Positions 12,141-24,151 of a stretch of DNA of 60,000 nt are shown in pieces (the stretch's first letter is position 1; each line of letters opens with the position of its first letter). The notes beneath the pieces are model-generated. The model made no database searches and was not told the origin of the DNA. It saw only the letters and a list, made by a program, of their open reading frames with translations. Position numbers and translations under genes: made by a program. Origin of the DNA: Cristatella mucedo (taxonomy: Eukaryota > Bryozoa > Phylactolaemata > Cristatellidae); the NCBI GenBank assembly GCA_009760855.2, contig WPIO01000083.1:1460001-1520000 (forward strand). The letters are read 5' to 3'.

Positions 12141-12349
12141 GCTGCGGTCTGACGTAAAATTTTGCTAGGTTAATCTGATTCTAATGTAATTAGCCAGCAG
12201 AAATGGTTTGGCCGAGTCAGACATTGCAGTGGCAGCCCCTCAGGACAAGGCCAAGGACAAGGTCAAGGCCGGCACCCTGAGATAGGGAGACTGAGTATTC
12301 GAGACTCGCGGGCGTCGGCTGATTGGAGCTCTAGGCCACACAGCCGTTG

Positions 12350-12882
12350 GCGGATCGACTTCAAGGTTTTGTCGCTCACTTTTAGGTCACTTCATTCTTT
12401 GGCTCCAGCCTATCTCTCAGATCTACTCCCCCACCAGGCCCACCATCGTACCACCCGCTTTTCGGAATCCAACAGTTTACCACTACCTCGTACAAACCTC
12501 AAATCCTTTAGAGACCGTGAATTTAGATCGTATGCTCGTAAAGCCTGGAACTCACTCCCGACTTGCGTCACAACATCCCCTGACTTGACCACATTTAAAA
12601 GAAACTTAAAACACACCTATTTAGGACAACATTTAGTGGGTTCCTGTGATTCGTCCTTCATGTGCTTGTGCGTGCTGACACTGTGCATGCTGCCACTAAC
12701 CACACTTGCATGCTGAACCTGTGCATGTCACCCCTGACCATGTTATTCACGTTGTTTATCAAGCATGATATTACTCACCATTCAATCGCGTTTCCCTTTG
12801 CAGCAAATGTAAAGCGCGCCTAGAAAGAGATTGAGTTCTCTGAGGGCGCTTTATCAAGTGCATCATTATTAAATTTATTATT
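12350..12882 (+). mobile_element. L2 LINE 3' end with TTA tail
   Basis: It encodes [20 protein letters not shown] through [12 protein letters not shown], then the UTR and AAAGCGCGCCTAGAAAGAGA, ending in a short ATTATT array. The ORF part is open for about 115 codons, so this copy is fairly young. Confidence 0.9.
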
Positions 12883-13744
12883 ATTGGTGGCGGTGAACGT
12901 CGTGACCGCTGTTGAACGCCTGTCACAGTCCGCTGGTGTGAAATAGATTTTTACATCATTATGGATATGGAATTGAAATGCTAAGGTGCTATGAGCGAGC
13001 GAGCGCTCGTCGTCGCTGCCGTGTTCCTGCTACGGTCGGCATTTCTGGTCGGCATTTCTGCGAGCATTGGTGCAGCACCTGCCAGTCACTAGCCGTACTT
13101 AAAGGTTCAGGCTTCGCCGGTAGTCGTCGCGCGTCCGCTGACACTAGCACCGTTGCGAGCGCTGTATTTGGGGCCCTGGGCTCTGGCTGGACGTGGAAGC
13201 CGCACAGACGCGCTTGTGGCTGCGCGACGAGACGTATTCGTACCCGTTTGGTGTGCAGATAGGACGTGTTTTACAAAATAATAATAATCAGACGTGTTTT
13301 ACAAAATGGATTGCTTTTTGCGCGCATATCTGCAAAAAAGAACGCAAGTTGCATCCGGAAAGAATGGAGGCTGCATTTATATACGGCCGGCTGGGGCACG
13401 GGCAGGTCGTCCCCAGTGGTAAGGCTCTCATGCTGGACGGACGGAAGTTGTGGGTTCGGGCGCTGCCGGTGGCAACTCTGCATATTACCTTTAACAATAG
13501 TCACAATGCAGTTGCATAGCGCCATTACATAATTAAATCACTTTCTAGGCAGTCATCATATGCCGTTAAAGAATCATGTCGATATGGTTCGTGATAGCAT
13601 GCATGCACACTGTCAACACGCATAAGCAGACAAAGGACAATAGCAGGGACCCACCGGATGCTGCAAGAAACACGTGCTTTTTAATCTCATCATGTAAGGA
13701 GGTGTCGCCACCTCAGTCGGGTGCGAATTCCAGGTTCATACGAA

Positions 13745-14575
13745 CGAAAGGCACGGTCTCCAAATGATTTAAGGTTGGGCCGAGGCGCAGCTAAACGACA
13801 CGAGTCAGAAGAGCAGGTTGTATGATGCCTGGCCTGATTAAAGAGTAGTTTTGAGAGGTAGGGTGGAGCCAGATAATAAAAGATAACTAAAAGTGAGTGA
13901 CAGAACCTTAACGTCTATACCCTGGTTGATTGGGAGCCAGTGCAGATCTGCGAAAAGCATCATAACGCTGTAACTGCATCGCTCACAACAGACACGCATG
14001 ACTTCCGAAGTTGCACTATCATAGGCACATGATTGCACAGGCCGGAAGACTTGTAAGAACTGTGTTACAGAAATCGAGACGGGATTTCAAAAATGCATGG
14101 ACCAACTTGGACGTTGATTCCCTGTCTAAGAAGGCTTGGATTTTTGGATTGCTAAGTAGATGTAAGTAGTCAGACTTGCCGGTGGAGCTGATGTGGTCGT
14201 CTAGTGAAAGGTCACTTTGGATAAGGTTTCATGAAAATACTACAAGGCATGTGCTGGTGGTGCCAAATTTGATGGACGGGTTTTCGCTTTCACTGTCATA
14301 ATAGGTTTGCCAATAACTAGAAATGTGCTTTTATAATAATTCAATATGAAAAAGTTTGCTGCCACCCTTGTGTGGATGTCAGCAATATACGCAGCAAGGG
14401 AGTTGACAGAGTTTGACGTGCTCGAGGCTGGGAGGAATATAACAGAGTGTCTTCTGCATAGAAGTGACAGCCTCGATTGCGCTTGGCGATCCCATCGGCA
14501 AGGGGGAGAGTGTAAATTATGAAAATAAGTAGAATAAGTACAGACCCTTGGGGTACCCAGTTCTTTAGAGGCTTC
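13745..14575 (-). mobile_element. L2 LINE fragment, antisense
   Basis: The minus strand reads decayed ORF2 from the GVPQGS region (near 14570) to the SFGDRAF region (near 13750), with many indels. The element continues at 14768 beyond an inserted SINE A. Confidence 0.85.
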
Positions 14576-14626
14576 TTGAATGATTATCGCCCCCTGACTT
14601 CAATACTCTGGAGTCTCCTCCTGACG

Positions 14627-14766
14627 CCGGTTTGGCCAGGTTGTTAAGGTACTCGGCCCGACCAAGGTCTGGCCGAGGTCGCGATCTCGAGCCCCGTGGC
14701 ATATGTGGAGCGCCTGAATAGAGAACAAGTTCTCTTAGGGCGCTATACAAAAATTATGTAATTATA
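14627..14766 (+). mobile_element. SINE A (tRNA-derived) inserted in L2
   Basis: The A box lies in GGTTTGGCCAGGTTGTTAAG and the B box in CGCGATCTCGAGCCCC. The L2-like tail is AGCGCCTGAATAGAGAACAA, then GTTCTCTTAGGGCGCTATAC. L2 sequence stops on one side and resumes on the other. Confidence 0.88.
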
Positions 14767-14767
14767 C

Positions 14768-14825
14768 TGCAGTGCAGTGCCAGTGATCGCCAGGCGATAT
14801 GACGAAATCCCACTCTGGAAGCCAC
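14768..14825 (-). mobile_element. L2 LINE remnant continuing beyond SINE A
   Basis: CTGCAGTGCAGTGCCAGTGA and the following bases are the reverse complement of the L2 segment encoding [11 protein letters not shown], the next upstream part of the element at 13745-14575. Confidence 0.7.
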
Positions 14826-15208
14826 TAATGCTCTTCTACCGCCGTCTTGTATCCTTTTTTTTCTAGCTTTTGGTTGGTGATTAGTAATTTATTGGAACAT
14901 GAGGTTAGCCATCGCAAGAGGTTGCTGTAGCTCTAATCTGGCCGAACCGCGCCTCCTGTTTGAGTGGTTGCAGCCAGTACTTCGGAAATATACAAAACCA
15001 AAATTGTCGCACATCTTATCGACCGCCTTATGCTATTCACTCTAGGCCGCAGTGAAAAAAAGACTCTTAGACCTTCAACGAAGGACTAAGATATAAAAGC
15101 ATATGTACCTGTGTATTTACAAAACTGAGAAGAAGACGAACATCGTGCTCTGCGCACGGACGAGCACTCTTTTGAGGCAATATAAGCTACATATATTTTT
15201 TGTACGTA

Positions 15209-15656
15209 TGTGATAGTTGTGTTCTCGCCCGTGCCGAAAGTGTGCTTACGCAGAGGCAGAGCTTTTGTTCCCACGACAGCCAATCGTGGACAGTATAAAC
15301 AGTGCGGTTGGCCAATGATTGACACGGCACTATTTAATCGTACGAACAGATCCTGCGGCTGGCCGTATGAAGCAAGCGAGATGACGCATGCGACGAAGGA
15401 CGATGAACTCGCTGCGCTGCCGCCATCTTGGCAGCAGCTGCCGCAGTCATCTTTTTCCCTTCCCGTTCACGCAGCCCTCGCCGATGTCGCCTCTCACCCG
15501 TCGAACCTTCTCAGAGGTTCTTGTTCATCTTGTTCCCCGAGGCAGTCAGTTACGTGAATAAAGAGCAAGCCGCTTTCATGCGCCAGCCCTCTTCGCGCTG
15601 TTTGTGCGTTGGCAGACGAGGTTTTAGCATGTGTTTTGCTGTCTTTTAGAATACAT
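15209..15656 (+). mobile_element. possible solo LTR (gypsy-like)
   Basis: The segment begins TGTGATAG, contains AATAAAGAGC at about 15556, and ends near ATACA just before a TTTTCTGGTGACC stretch. An LTR polyadenylation region followed by T-GGTGACC is a common layout at LTR/primer-site junctions. No second LTR and no gag/pol were found, so the call is tentative. Confidence 0.3.
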
Positions 15657-15984
15657 GTCCACACTTTTCTGGTGACCTCTTTTTGTCCAGGAGACTCCAG
15701 GTTCAGAATACCCACACGTTGGTCAAACTAAGGACTCATGCTACTTACAATGAGTGCTGACCTATACCTTAGTTGAAAATATAAAAACCATTGCCGAGTT
15801 GTATTTGAAATTCAGCACCAAAATATGTCACTTAAGCGTGAGCTCAATTAAAATTAACTGGTCTTTTCATGTAGGGGTCTCATTTAGATATCTTGCTATA
15901 TTCTCCCATCTAAGGTAACTGTTCCTTCATTCTCTTGCTCTGACAAGCCAATCTGACAAACTTCCTAAGCAGGCCATTTCATCG

Positions 15985-16175
15985 GACGACCCACTCCTCT
16001 AACTCTGGTTGTTTGATTTTGAATCTGACGAACCTCAAGCCATTTTGAGACTGCCTTCAGTTCGCGTGTTCCCAAAGCTTAGAGTTCAATCTCAACTGAC
16101 CTCGCACAACATCCCCTGACCTGATGACATTTAGAAATCCACCAGTTTCTGACAGCCTTCGCTATGTCCCTTTCA
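15985..16175 (+). mobile_element. L2 LINE fragment
   Basis: A short decayed match to the segment from [11 protein letters not shown] to [32 protein letters not shown], then ACATCCCCTGACCTGATGAC. Confidence 0.65.
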
Positions 16176-17122
16176 ATCGTCTTTCGTACGCCTGGACGTG
16201 CTGAAAGTGTGCATATTATTATTCAAAAAATTGAAATGTCTACTTTCCAGCTTATGTCAAGTCCCCAAAATTTAGTTCACTTGGAATGCTAATTAAATGA
16301 GTCATAACAATAATTATATTGATGAAAGCGACCAAAGTGCAGTTTGGCGAGGAAGAAGTACGTCTGACTTTCAGGGGGCCTTAAATCACAACAGAAACGT
16401 ATTGAACCGTAAGTGCGACTCGGTGACGGATCGTTGGGGTTTACTTCAACTCGCCCCCCCACTTTTGATGCTGCCAATGCGCTGCAGCGGCCCGCTAACG
16501 ATACTACGTAAACCGACCAAAGAATTTTCCTGCCACTAGACTTAAATTATGGCGCTAACCGTTCAGTCACTGGTTAGTCCATCCTAATTTTATTTGAATA
16601 AGTCTATATCAATAAATATCGTATTATTTAACTGCACCAAGCGATTAAGAATAAATGGGCAGCAATTTGTATATCACACTCAAAGATAAGCGGATATTAG
16701 TGCAAAATCGGTACCTAACAGCCTCCATCTTATGTAGCAAAGAACGATTAAGAAAAATATTTCAGTCATGAGGACAGAGGTGGAATTTAGATTCACGCTA
16801 TTCAACTAGCACAGACGTGGCAGCGAAAAACTGCTGTTAATGATGTACGAAGGTGGGTAGCACGAGAAAAGATAACACCGCTGCGCTGCGTAAGAGCTCG
16901 AGAGTTGAGATTGACACTCTAGGACCTGAATATCGTTCATATCTATCGCCAGCAGCTTTTAAACGAAAGAAAGAGACAGCTGTTTTAACTTTGTTTGTAT
17001 CCAATCATCATTCACGATCCACTTTGGCCCTATTTAAAGAGACGCCTAAACAAATTTCAGAGCGTGACTCCAGCACCACGTTCTAGATTTTTCAGTCAGG
17101 AGAGCTCGTTTGTATTCAGCGT

Positions 17123-17458
17123 TCAGTTTTTAGAAAGTCTACCTCTGCACGAAAATAGCCCTCGATACCAGGTGTTTCCGATGACTTCGAAGATTTGACT
17201 GATAAGTACCGCTGGGTTTTTGATGGCACAGAAGTGATAGCAGAAGATTTTTTGGGTCCAACCACCTCGTCCGTTGCCGCTTGTTGCGTCCGCCTCGCTA
17301 GCCGCACTTGGAGCTGTTCGCACCAGTACTGGCCTCACAGCTGAGCTCTGGGCACCAGCTACTTTCGTCGAGCTCGAGCTAACTCGAGTCCTTGGAGACA
17401 CACGGCAAATTCTAGAGAAGCTAGCATCTCGAAGAAAATCGAATGAGTCGTAGGCCAT
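17123..17458 (-). CDS. unrecognised open frame of 111 codons
   Basis: It starts MAYDSFDFLRDASF and is rich in Ser, Arg, Thr and Ala, in a locally GC-rich patch. I recognise no domain. A second overlapping frame in the same patch (17307-17116) also looks basic and coding-like, so which frame, if either, is used is unclear. It lies in the FGA-A/FGA-B intergenic region among repeats. It may be chance or part of a retroelement. Confidence 0.15.
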   Translation of the reverse strand: MAYDSFDFLRDASFSRICRVSPRTRVSSSSTKVAGAQSSAVRPVLVRTAPSAASEADATSGNGRGGWTQKIFCYHFCAIKNPAVLISQIFEVIGNTWYRGLFSCRGRLSKN

Positions 17459-17904
17459 AGTGCTATAATGTACGGGTGGACGTGGCGATGACAGCAGAGC
17501 ACGACAACGATATGGGAACCACCCAACTTAATAAAAAAGAAAGTTCTAGATTGACTATCGTGATTAAATTTTGCTGGGGCGGGTGGGGGGCCGGGCGGGA
17601 TAGGAGCCCCTCCAGTTGCTGATTAGTCAGACTGCAAGTTTGGTTAGTAAGTCTATGAAATTCAGCCACGTGTCGTCTTTGCTGAAGAGGCTGGAATGGG
17701 TTCGGTTTGATCAAGTGATACAGTGCACAATTCTTAATTAGAACCGCAAGTCCCACATTGGCTTTTACTCCTCGATGCATAGCTGAACTACTGCACAAGT
17801 TCCTGACTTCTTGTGCCCGCCGGTCCTCTATGTACAATTAAATAGATGTTCCTTTCTTCCAGTTATAAGCCGTTAGCCACGGAATCTTTTTCTCCGTAGG
17901 TCCA

Positions 17905-18119
17905 GGACTGTGGAGCTTTCTTTAACATTTTTTTAGGGTAATGACATCTTATCACCTGCTGCAAATTGTGGGACATACTTTGCAGCTGTCCTGCTCTGCT
18001 ATATCTGCCATGCTACTCACTTCCTCCACTGTCCTCGTGGCTCAGTCTCGTGGCTCCCAACCTTCCTTTTTGTTGAGATGAAGTCTTTTAGCTACCATTT
18101 GCTCTGCGAAAGCAGTTTA

Positions 18120-18125
<6 letters not shown>
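17905..18125 (+). repeat. LINE 3'-end family X copy
   Basis: It carries GCTACTCACTTCCTCCACTG, TCAGTCTCGTGGCTCCCAA and CGAAAGCAGTTTAGGCTTTC and is then overrun by the (TC)n arrays at 18124. Confidence 0.65.
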
Positions 18126-18180
<55 letters not shown>

Positions 18181-18194
18181 GCATGAAGTATCAA

Positions 18195-18272
<78 letters not shown>
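18124..18272 (+). repeat. two (TC)n microsatellite arrays
   Basis: Perfect TC runs at 18124-18174 and 18199-18271 flank a 24-base unit (GCAATGCATGAAGTATCAAC). Part of that unit recurs after the second array (ATGCATGAAGTGTTAACTTT), so the array and its flank were duplicated together. Confidence 0.95.
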
Positions 18273-18275
<3 letters not shown>

Positions 18276-18299
18276 ATGCATGAAGTGTTAACTTTGGAG

Positions 18300-20960
18300 A
18301 CGGCTAGCTCAAGATACTGCTATTAATAAATAAATAAATATTTATATACGCTTACGCATCAAAAAGCTTCAGCACCTACCTGCTAATGTATTAGCGTGTG
18401 TAGATAGATTGCAGCAAAGTAGTCATAAAGAACTTATTTTTGTCTGTCAATTTTTTTTATACATTTCCTGGTTGGCTAATATCTATAGGTTATGAAGTAC
18501 AATTACGAATCAAAAAAGCAAAGAGCTGCCGTGACCTGGGAAAAATATGGATCCTTATTATAAGCACACAATAGGCAAGCCAGTGAACTCAATCAGAACT
18601 CTCTTCGCAGCGTTGCATAGCTTTCTACAGCTAGAGCAGCGCTCGGATTGCACTAACAGCGTGTCCATTTGTGTGTCCACCTACCGAGGCTCTGAGTATG
18701 GCGGCTGGTGATCGGTGCTGACCGGCGCCAACGGCTAGATTTGATTTCCTCTGAGAGCGTCCTTGTCTAGCATTAGCTGAGTACACGTATCTCTAGCAGC
18801 TCGGCTCAGTCATATTTATACGCTGGAATTTATTTGCTGAACCGAAAAACAGGCAAGAGCACCGCACCGGACCACCAGGGCATACGTAACTTGGGCTCGT
18901 CCACCTGTCGCTTTCGGGCTGTTAGCAACAAGATTGCAGCACCATGGATCGCTCGGTGTTTATCGAAGTGAGATAGGACATGCTTGCTAACGCAGCCTCG
19001 GTATTGATGAGCTCAAGACTCGGGCAGCGATGCGCGGAGAGGCTCAAGGCGATAGCGTAGGCAGTTACGCAGAACGTCAACTGGCCAATCAGCGCGTGCC
19101 TGAAGCAGCTGGCAGTCGGACGGGCAAGTGCAAGAGTAGATCATGATATCGGCACTGCGTCAACGTAGTCACCTGTCGTAATTGACTTATACTGATAAAA
19201 GGTGCAAGCCGCAGCTCAAGACTCTATTAGCGCAGATAATCTTTTCTCGGTCAGAGTCACCTAGTGATGCTCCCAGGAGCCGTCGCTGTACCCAGCGGTG
19301 ACGCAGGGCTGATAACGGTACCATGATAGCAGATGATCGGAGATCCGACCGAGTAACCTAACATCCTACTTAACGAAGGCTCCAGCAAAGTAAAGTTACG
19401 TGTACAGCCTTCTATGAAGGTGAAAACGTAGCCGTCGAGGACCACGGGACTGCAGTGGGTATTAATATTAGGGCTGAAAGTTTAAAAGGTAGCAGGATTA
19501 GAAGCCAATACCTCGGGTTCACATTAAGGGACACTACTACGGTCACTTCATCGCGGAGGAGGCTTCTGGGAAATACCGTAGTGGCCTATAATAGACAAAG
19601 CTTAGCGAAGATCTCGACTCAAGCAAGCTCATCCTTACGATAAAACCGATGGACCTAATTGCATCAGGACCACTTGCATATTTATTCAAGTCCACGTTAG
19701 TCTCGTAAATTATGAGAAAATATTAACTCAGTTTTGGGTAAGCATTTCATATACTTTGCGGTCAATACAAGTTGTATTTGATTTCCCAGCCTATTCATGG
19801 AGTTTCAACTCTAAAATCTGACTCTAGAGGCGCAGCCGTCGTGCAGGGGATGTATATGAATGTAGATATCTAGCTTTGTTTCCGTATATTCGAATGTTTC
19901 CTAACGGTGAGAACTTGTTGCCAGAGAAAAATCGAGAAGGCGATATGATCCTCGTTTAGCACATAATGGACACGGCAAGACTCGACTGCGAGTTCCTGCA
20001 CCGTGTCGATCTTCACTTTTCAGCCAGCAAAAGCATCGTGGCCCAGCAACGAATGCGGCTCCAGATTTTAATCAAAGGTTATTGTCTCTAATAGAGACCA
20101 GACACTTCTCGTGAGACGTTGCAATGAATGGGTGAACGCGAATCATAATTGAGCGAGTACCGGCCGAGGCGTAGTTTTAAAAATGCAAGTAGAAGTGGGT
20201 AAAAATCCTATCGCTGTTTGGGCTATGCTGAACTACTCGTGTCTGTTCAAGTGACAAAATGCTATTGAAAAAATCGATTGCTGACAGGCCAGCCATCAGC
20301 CTGAAAGTGCACCTTAGAAGGCTTGCATACACGAAGTAGTATATCATAAGGATTTACGTATCGACATACGTTCGGTCCCGAAAGTAGGTTTCATGTTTTT
20401 TCCTGAAACGTGTTTCTGGTAATTATCTCACTTGTTTGTCAGCAGGTTCTCAAGAAAACACAGTTCACCAGCATTCATAATATTTTAGTTTTTTAAGCAA
20501 AACTCTTGAAATGGATGGTTTTAAACAAGAGATTAAATCGAGGAGTGAGAACTACCGTGGTAGATTAGAAGAAATTCTAGAGTACAATGCTCGAGACCAG
20601 CATCCTTGGGGTGGCTTACTCGAAACACATTGGCCATTAGTTTTGAGCAATGTAAGGATTATCTTTTTTCAGCATAACAAAATGCATTCTCTATCACACA
20701 CAAAATCGCACAGGTCCTTCACTATAATCTAATTCGGTGAAGGATATGAGACTCTCCGGACTACGCACAGGCAGTCAACTTCGCCTTTCTCCGCACGACA
20801 CTAACAATTCGTTCGCATACAGGGATTCCTATTTGTAGAGCTTGATACAGTTTGCTCAGAAGCCGCATATCCGAGGTATTTGAAGTATGGCACGAAGATG
20901 CTTGATTTTACAACTTTTGAGCTTTAACTAGCGACAGTGGTATGCAAAATAAAGATTGCC
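18300..20960. other. intergenic stretch with no identified feature
   Basis: I see no gene, tRNA or recognised repeat here. Short open frames near 19257-19643 and 20511-20732 lack family motifs and splice context. Confidence 0.5.
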
Positions 20961-21107
20961 CAATTCAGCAGCCTCATGTATGCAATTGCAGAAGAGCCTT
21001 AGTGGCTATCATCCAGCCCCTTGCAGTTGGTCATAGAGATTTAACTGTAATGTGATTAGAGCCCACGGCCTCGGCCTAGGCCTAGTGGGAGCACCTTAAC
21101 CCTAGGT
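20960..21107 (-). mobile_element. SINE B (decayed)
   Basis: Reverse-strand SINE B: CAGCAGCCTCATGTATGCAA, AGAGCCTTAGTGGCTATCAT, and a head remnant AGCACCTTAACCCTAGG. Confidence 0.65.
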
Positions 21108-21241
21108 AAAGACTCAGGGGTGGTGAAGGTCTGAGACAAGTGACTTGCAACGATGAGGTTGTAAGTTGGCATCAAAGGCGAAAGTTCATATCTGAAGCAA
21201 AGTTCCACACTATTTCAATGCATCCTATAAGGTTGCTACTT

Positions 21242-21247
21242 TTTATT
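21242..21247 (-). terminator. candidate polyadenylation signal of FGA-A
   Basis: An AATAAA on the minus strand lies about 435 bases beyond the FGA-A stop, past the GA/CAGA array. No nearer AATAAA was noticed. The position is plausible but unproven. Confidence 0.3.
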
Positions 21248-21395
21248 CAGCGCAGGTAAACTAATCTCTTACTAGTCTGCTTCTGTTGAAGACAATCGTA
21301 TATTAAGGTTAAAATAATTTGCTGATGCTAGCACATACGTTACGCAGCGCGTTCATTACCAATAGCCCGCCTGGCTTTGCTTCGCATTTGCTGAC

Positions 21396-21619
<224 letters not shown>

Positions 21620-21681
21620 CAGTTTAGTTCTGTTATCGCAAAGTCGTTCAAACGAATAAAACCGCGAAACTGCTGCAGGCC

Positions 21682-21814
21682 TTAAAAATACAGGTCCAAG
21701 AAAGACACGATGACGCGTGCAACGTCAGCAGCGTATCGCTTCCTCACGGGAGCTGAAAACCTCAGTGAAGAGTGAGTCTCAATCTGGATTGCATCCATTA
21801 GACCAGTCGAATAT
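21682..21814 (-). CDS. FGA-A exon 5 (C-terminus)
   Basis: The acceptor TATGGTTGCAG gives A completing AG|A (Arg). The exon encodes YSTGLMDAIQIETHSSLRFS, then VRKRYAADVARVIVSFLDLY and F before TAA. DAIQIE followed by a basic/aliphatic helix is the usual end of this family. This exon is too short to stand out as an open frame on its own. Confidence 0.9.
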
Positions 21815-24087
21815 CTGCAACCATAGAAAAAAGGCTAACTGATAAGCGAAACTAGCTAAGAAACTGATTGCATTTTGAAGGCAACGATAACAAAACTTGA
21901 GGATTTGAAATAATAATCGTTTTGGTCTTCAGTACTATTTATATGAACACGGAAGAAGATACGTTATAACCGTGCTCTGATCCCTTGATGCCTTAAAGCA
22001 CGTCAAACGCTCTTAACTCTCTTGCATCATGTCTCGTTGACCTCCAAACTTGCATGGCGGCAAACTTCTGAAATTGAATGAGTCTAAAATTGACTTACTA
22101 GTTATCGTAAACCTAGTGATATTCAGAAATCAAAAAGTACAACCCTCAAAATGACCTTGGACACCACATCTCCAGTAGCGTATGCACCCAATGTGGGCCT
22201 TCTAGTGTAAAGTAACTTTTCATTTGATTACTATATAAACTCTAGTCTAGTCTGCCTATTCCTAGCTACATATTATTAAAAGAAATCCAAGCTGCTTAGA
22301 TAAGGATACCACAGGCAACCCAGTAAATGCATTTGTGACGTTCCGTATCGACTTCTATAGCTCACTACTTGTTGGTTGCTAGTTTAGTGAGATGAGAAGC
22401 TTACAGTGAGTGCAAACTCCCCAGCCGGGCTTGCTTGCCTATCATTAACGTCGTTTACGTCGCAACAGCCATGTTACAGCACTCAGTCACCAACCTTCTC
22501 TGGCTTCCCATCGAGCAGCGAATCGAATTCCAAGGTTTTGTCACTAACTTGTAGATCCTGTCATTCCATCCATCCATTCTTGCTCCAGCTGAGCTACCCT
22601 AAATACTTCCTAATCAGGCCTCGACACCCGCTGTTCTGACTCAAATCGGTTAGGTTGGTCTCTAACGAGTCTCAAATTCTGTAGAGACGATGCCTTTAGT
22701 TCGTATGCTCCCCAAGCCTGGAATTCATTCCCCGCTGACGTCACGACACCCCCTGACTTGGCACTTGAAATGAAGCTAAAAACGCACCTGTTGCTCGCAT
22801 CACTTGCTAGGTCCATATGCATTGCCCCTGATGAGTGTGCTTATTCATGCTGAAGCTTTGCAGGCTATCACTAAAAAATTGACATGCTTCCTGTAAAGCA
22901 AATGTAAAATGCCTAGACAGAATTTGTTTCTCAGGACCCTACAAAATATCTTGTCATTACTATTTTTATTCTTATCCGGTCAGCATCTGCGACTTCATAG
23001 CAAAGCTTCGAGCCGCCAGGTCTGACAGTATCACTTATCTGTTGCAAGGGCTATTACCATTACAAGCACCATTGGTGTGGTGCTGGACTTTAGCACAGAA
23101 ATCTCTACAGCTCGTTCTTAACAGAATGCTATGGGTGGCTGCTAACATGTAGCCCATCTGCATCTTTGAAATATGCATTTTAAGCAGCGCCTTGGTCTTG
23201 TTACAATAAGCTGTGAGCGCTCTAGATTGCTGCCGCGAACCGCTACCATTGGCATAGTGTACGCCGGAGCAGTCCATGTCCTGCGCCAGCCTCTGCGATC
23301 CGCTTCGAAGTCTGAACTATGGTACTGGTACCTGTCAAAGTCACACATCTGCAAGGACGCGGTCATTACATTCCCTGTCCTAATGGTCAAGGACTTACGT
23401 TTAGAAGCCACTAAAGTCGTGTTCGTAGCATTTTACCTTGTCCAAGCCGATCAACCTTATGAGTGGAAAGCTGATGTGACTCGTAGGAATTGTCCTTGTG
23501 CAGCCTGATTGAGACTCCAGTCTGGCGGCTTCTTTTCTTTCCACGGTAGTGGCCATAGTACTAGTTGTCATTCCCTATCAGCAAGCCACTTTCGAACCAC
23601 ATTCTAATTCTCAGCCGATTCAAAGTTACTGGGAGTTAAGAAGCAAATTTCTTGTGGCAGATCAGAAATCTCTTGCTCTGAGGTAAATGGAACTTGAAGA
23701 CCAACTTTCGTTCAATCTGGAAGATAGGAACAATTTTGCATCTCATACTCTCGTCTAACGCTCTAACGCTTCCTCTTGACAACATCCAGTGCGGAGATCG
23801 GATTACTCGTTGGCAATAGTTAGATTCTTGATCATTTACATCGGCACCATTGGCGAGCTGCTTTTTTCTGGGCTAATTGAATCGCTTCTTACGTTCGCTA
23901 TGCCAACGATTGAACAGCCTCCTGGTAAGCATATGAGCAGATACTGTATATTCTTACCGAATCATAGCTGAAACCGAGGCTTTAATTTGTAGCCTTGAAC
24001 GACGGATCGCATGGTTTCCGTGCTGCCATTCATACCCAAGTACGCACACATATCTTGAGCCTATTGAGTTTTAGAATAGAGAGAGAG

Positions 24088-24151
<64 letters not shown>

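Noticed and set aside
18078-18326. Open frame of repeated Leu-Ser
   Set aside because: It is the translation of a (TC)n microsatellite, not a protein.
23035-23508. Three overlapping open frames on both strands in FGA-A intron 4
   Set aside because: Neither strand shows a known domain or splice signals linking it to another exon; likely a chance opening or old repeat.
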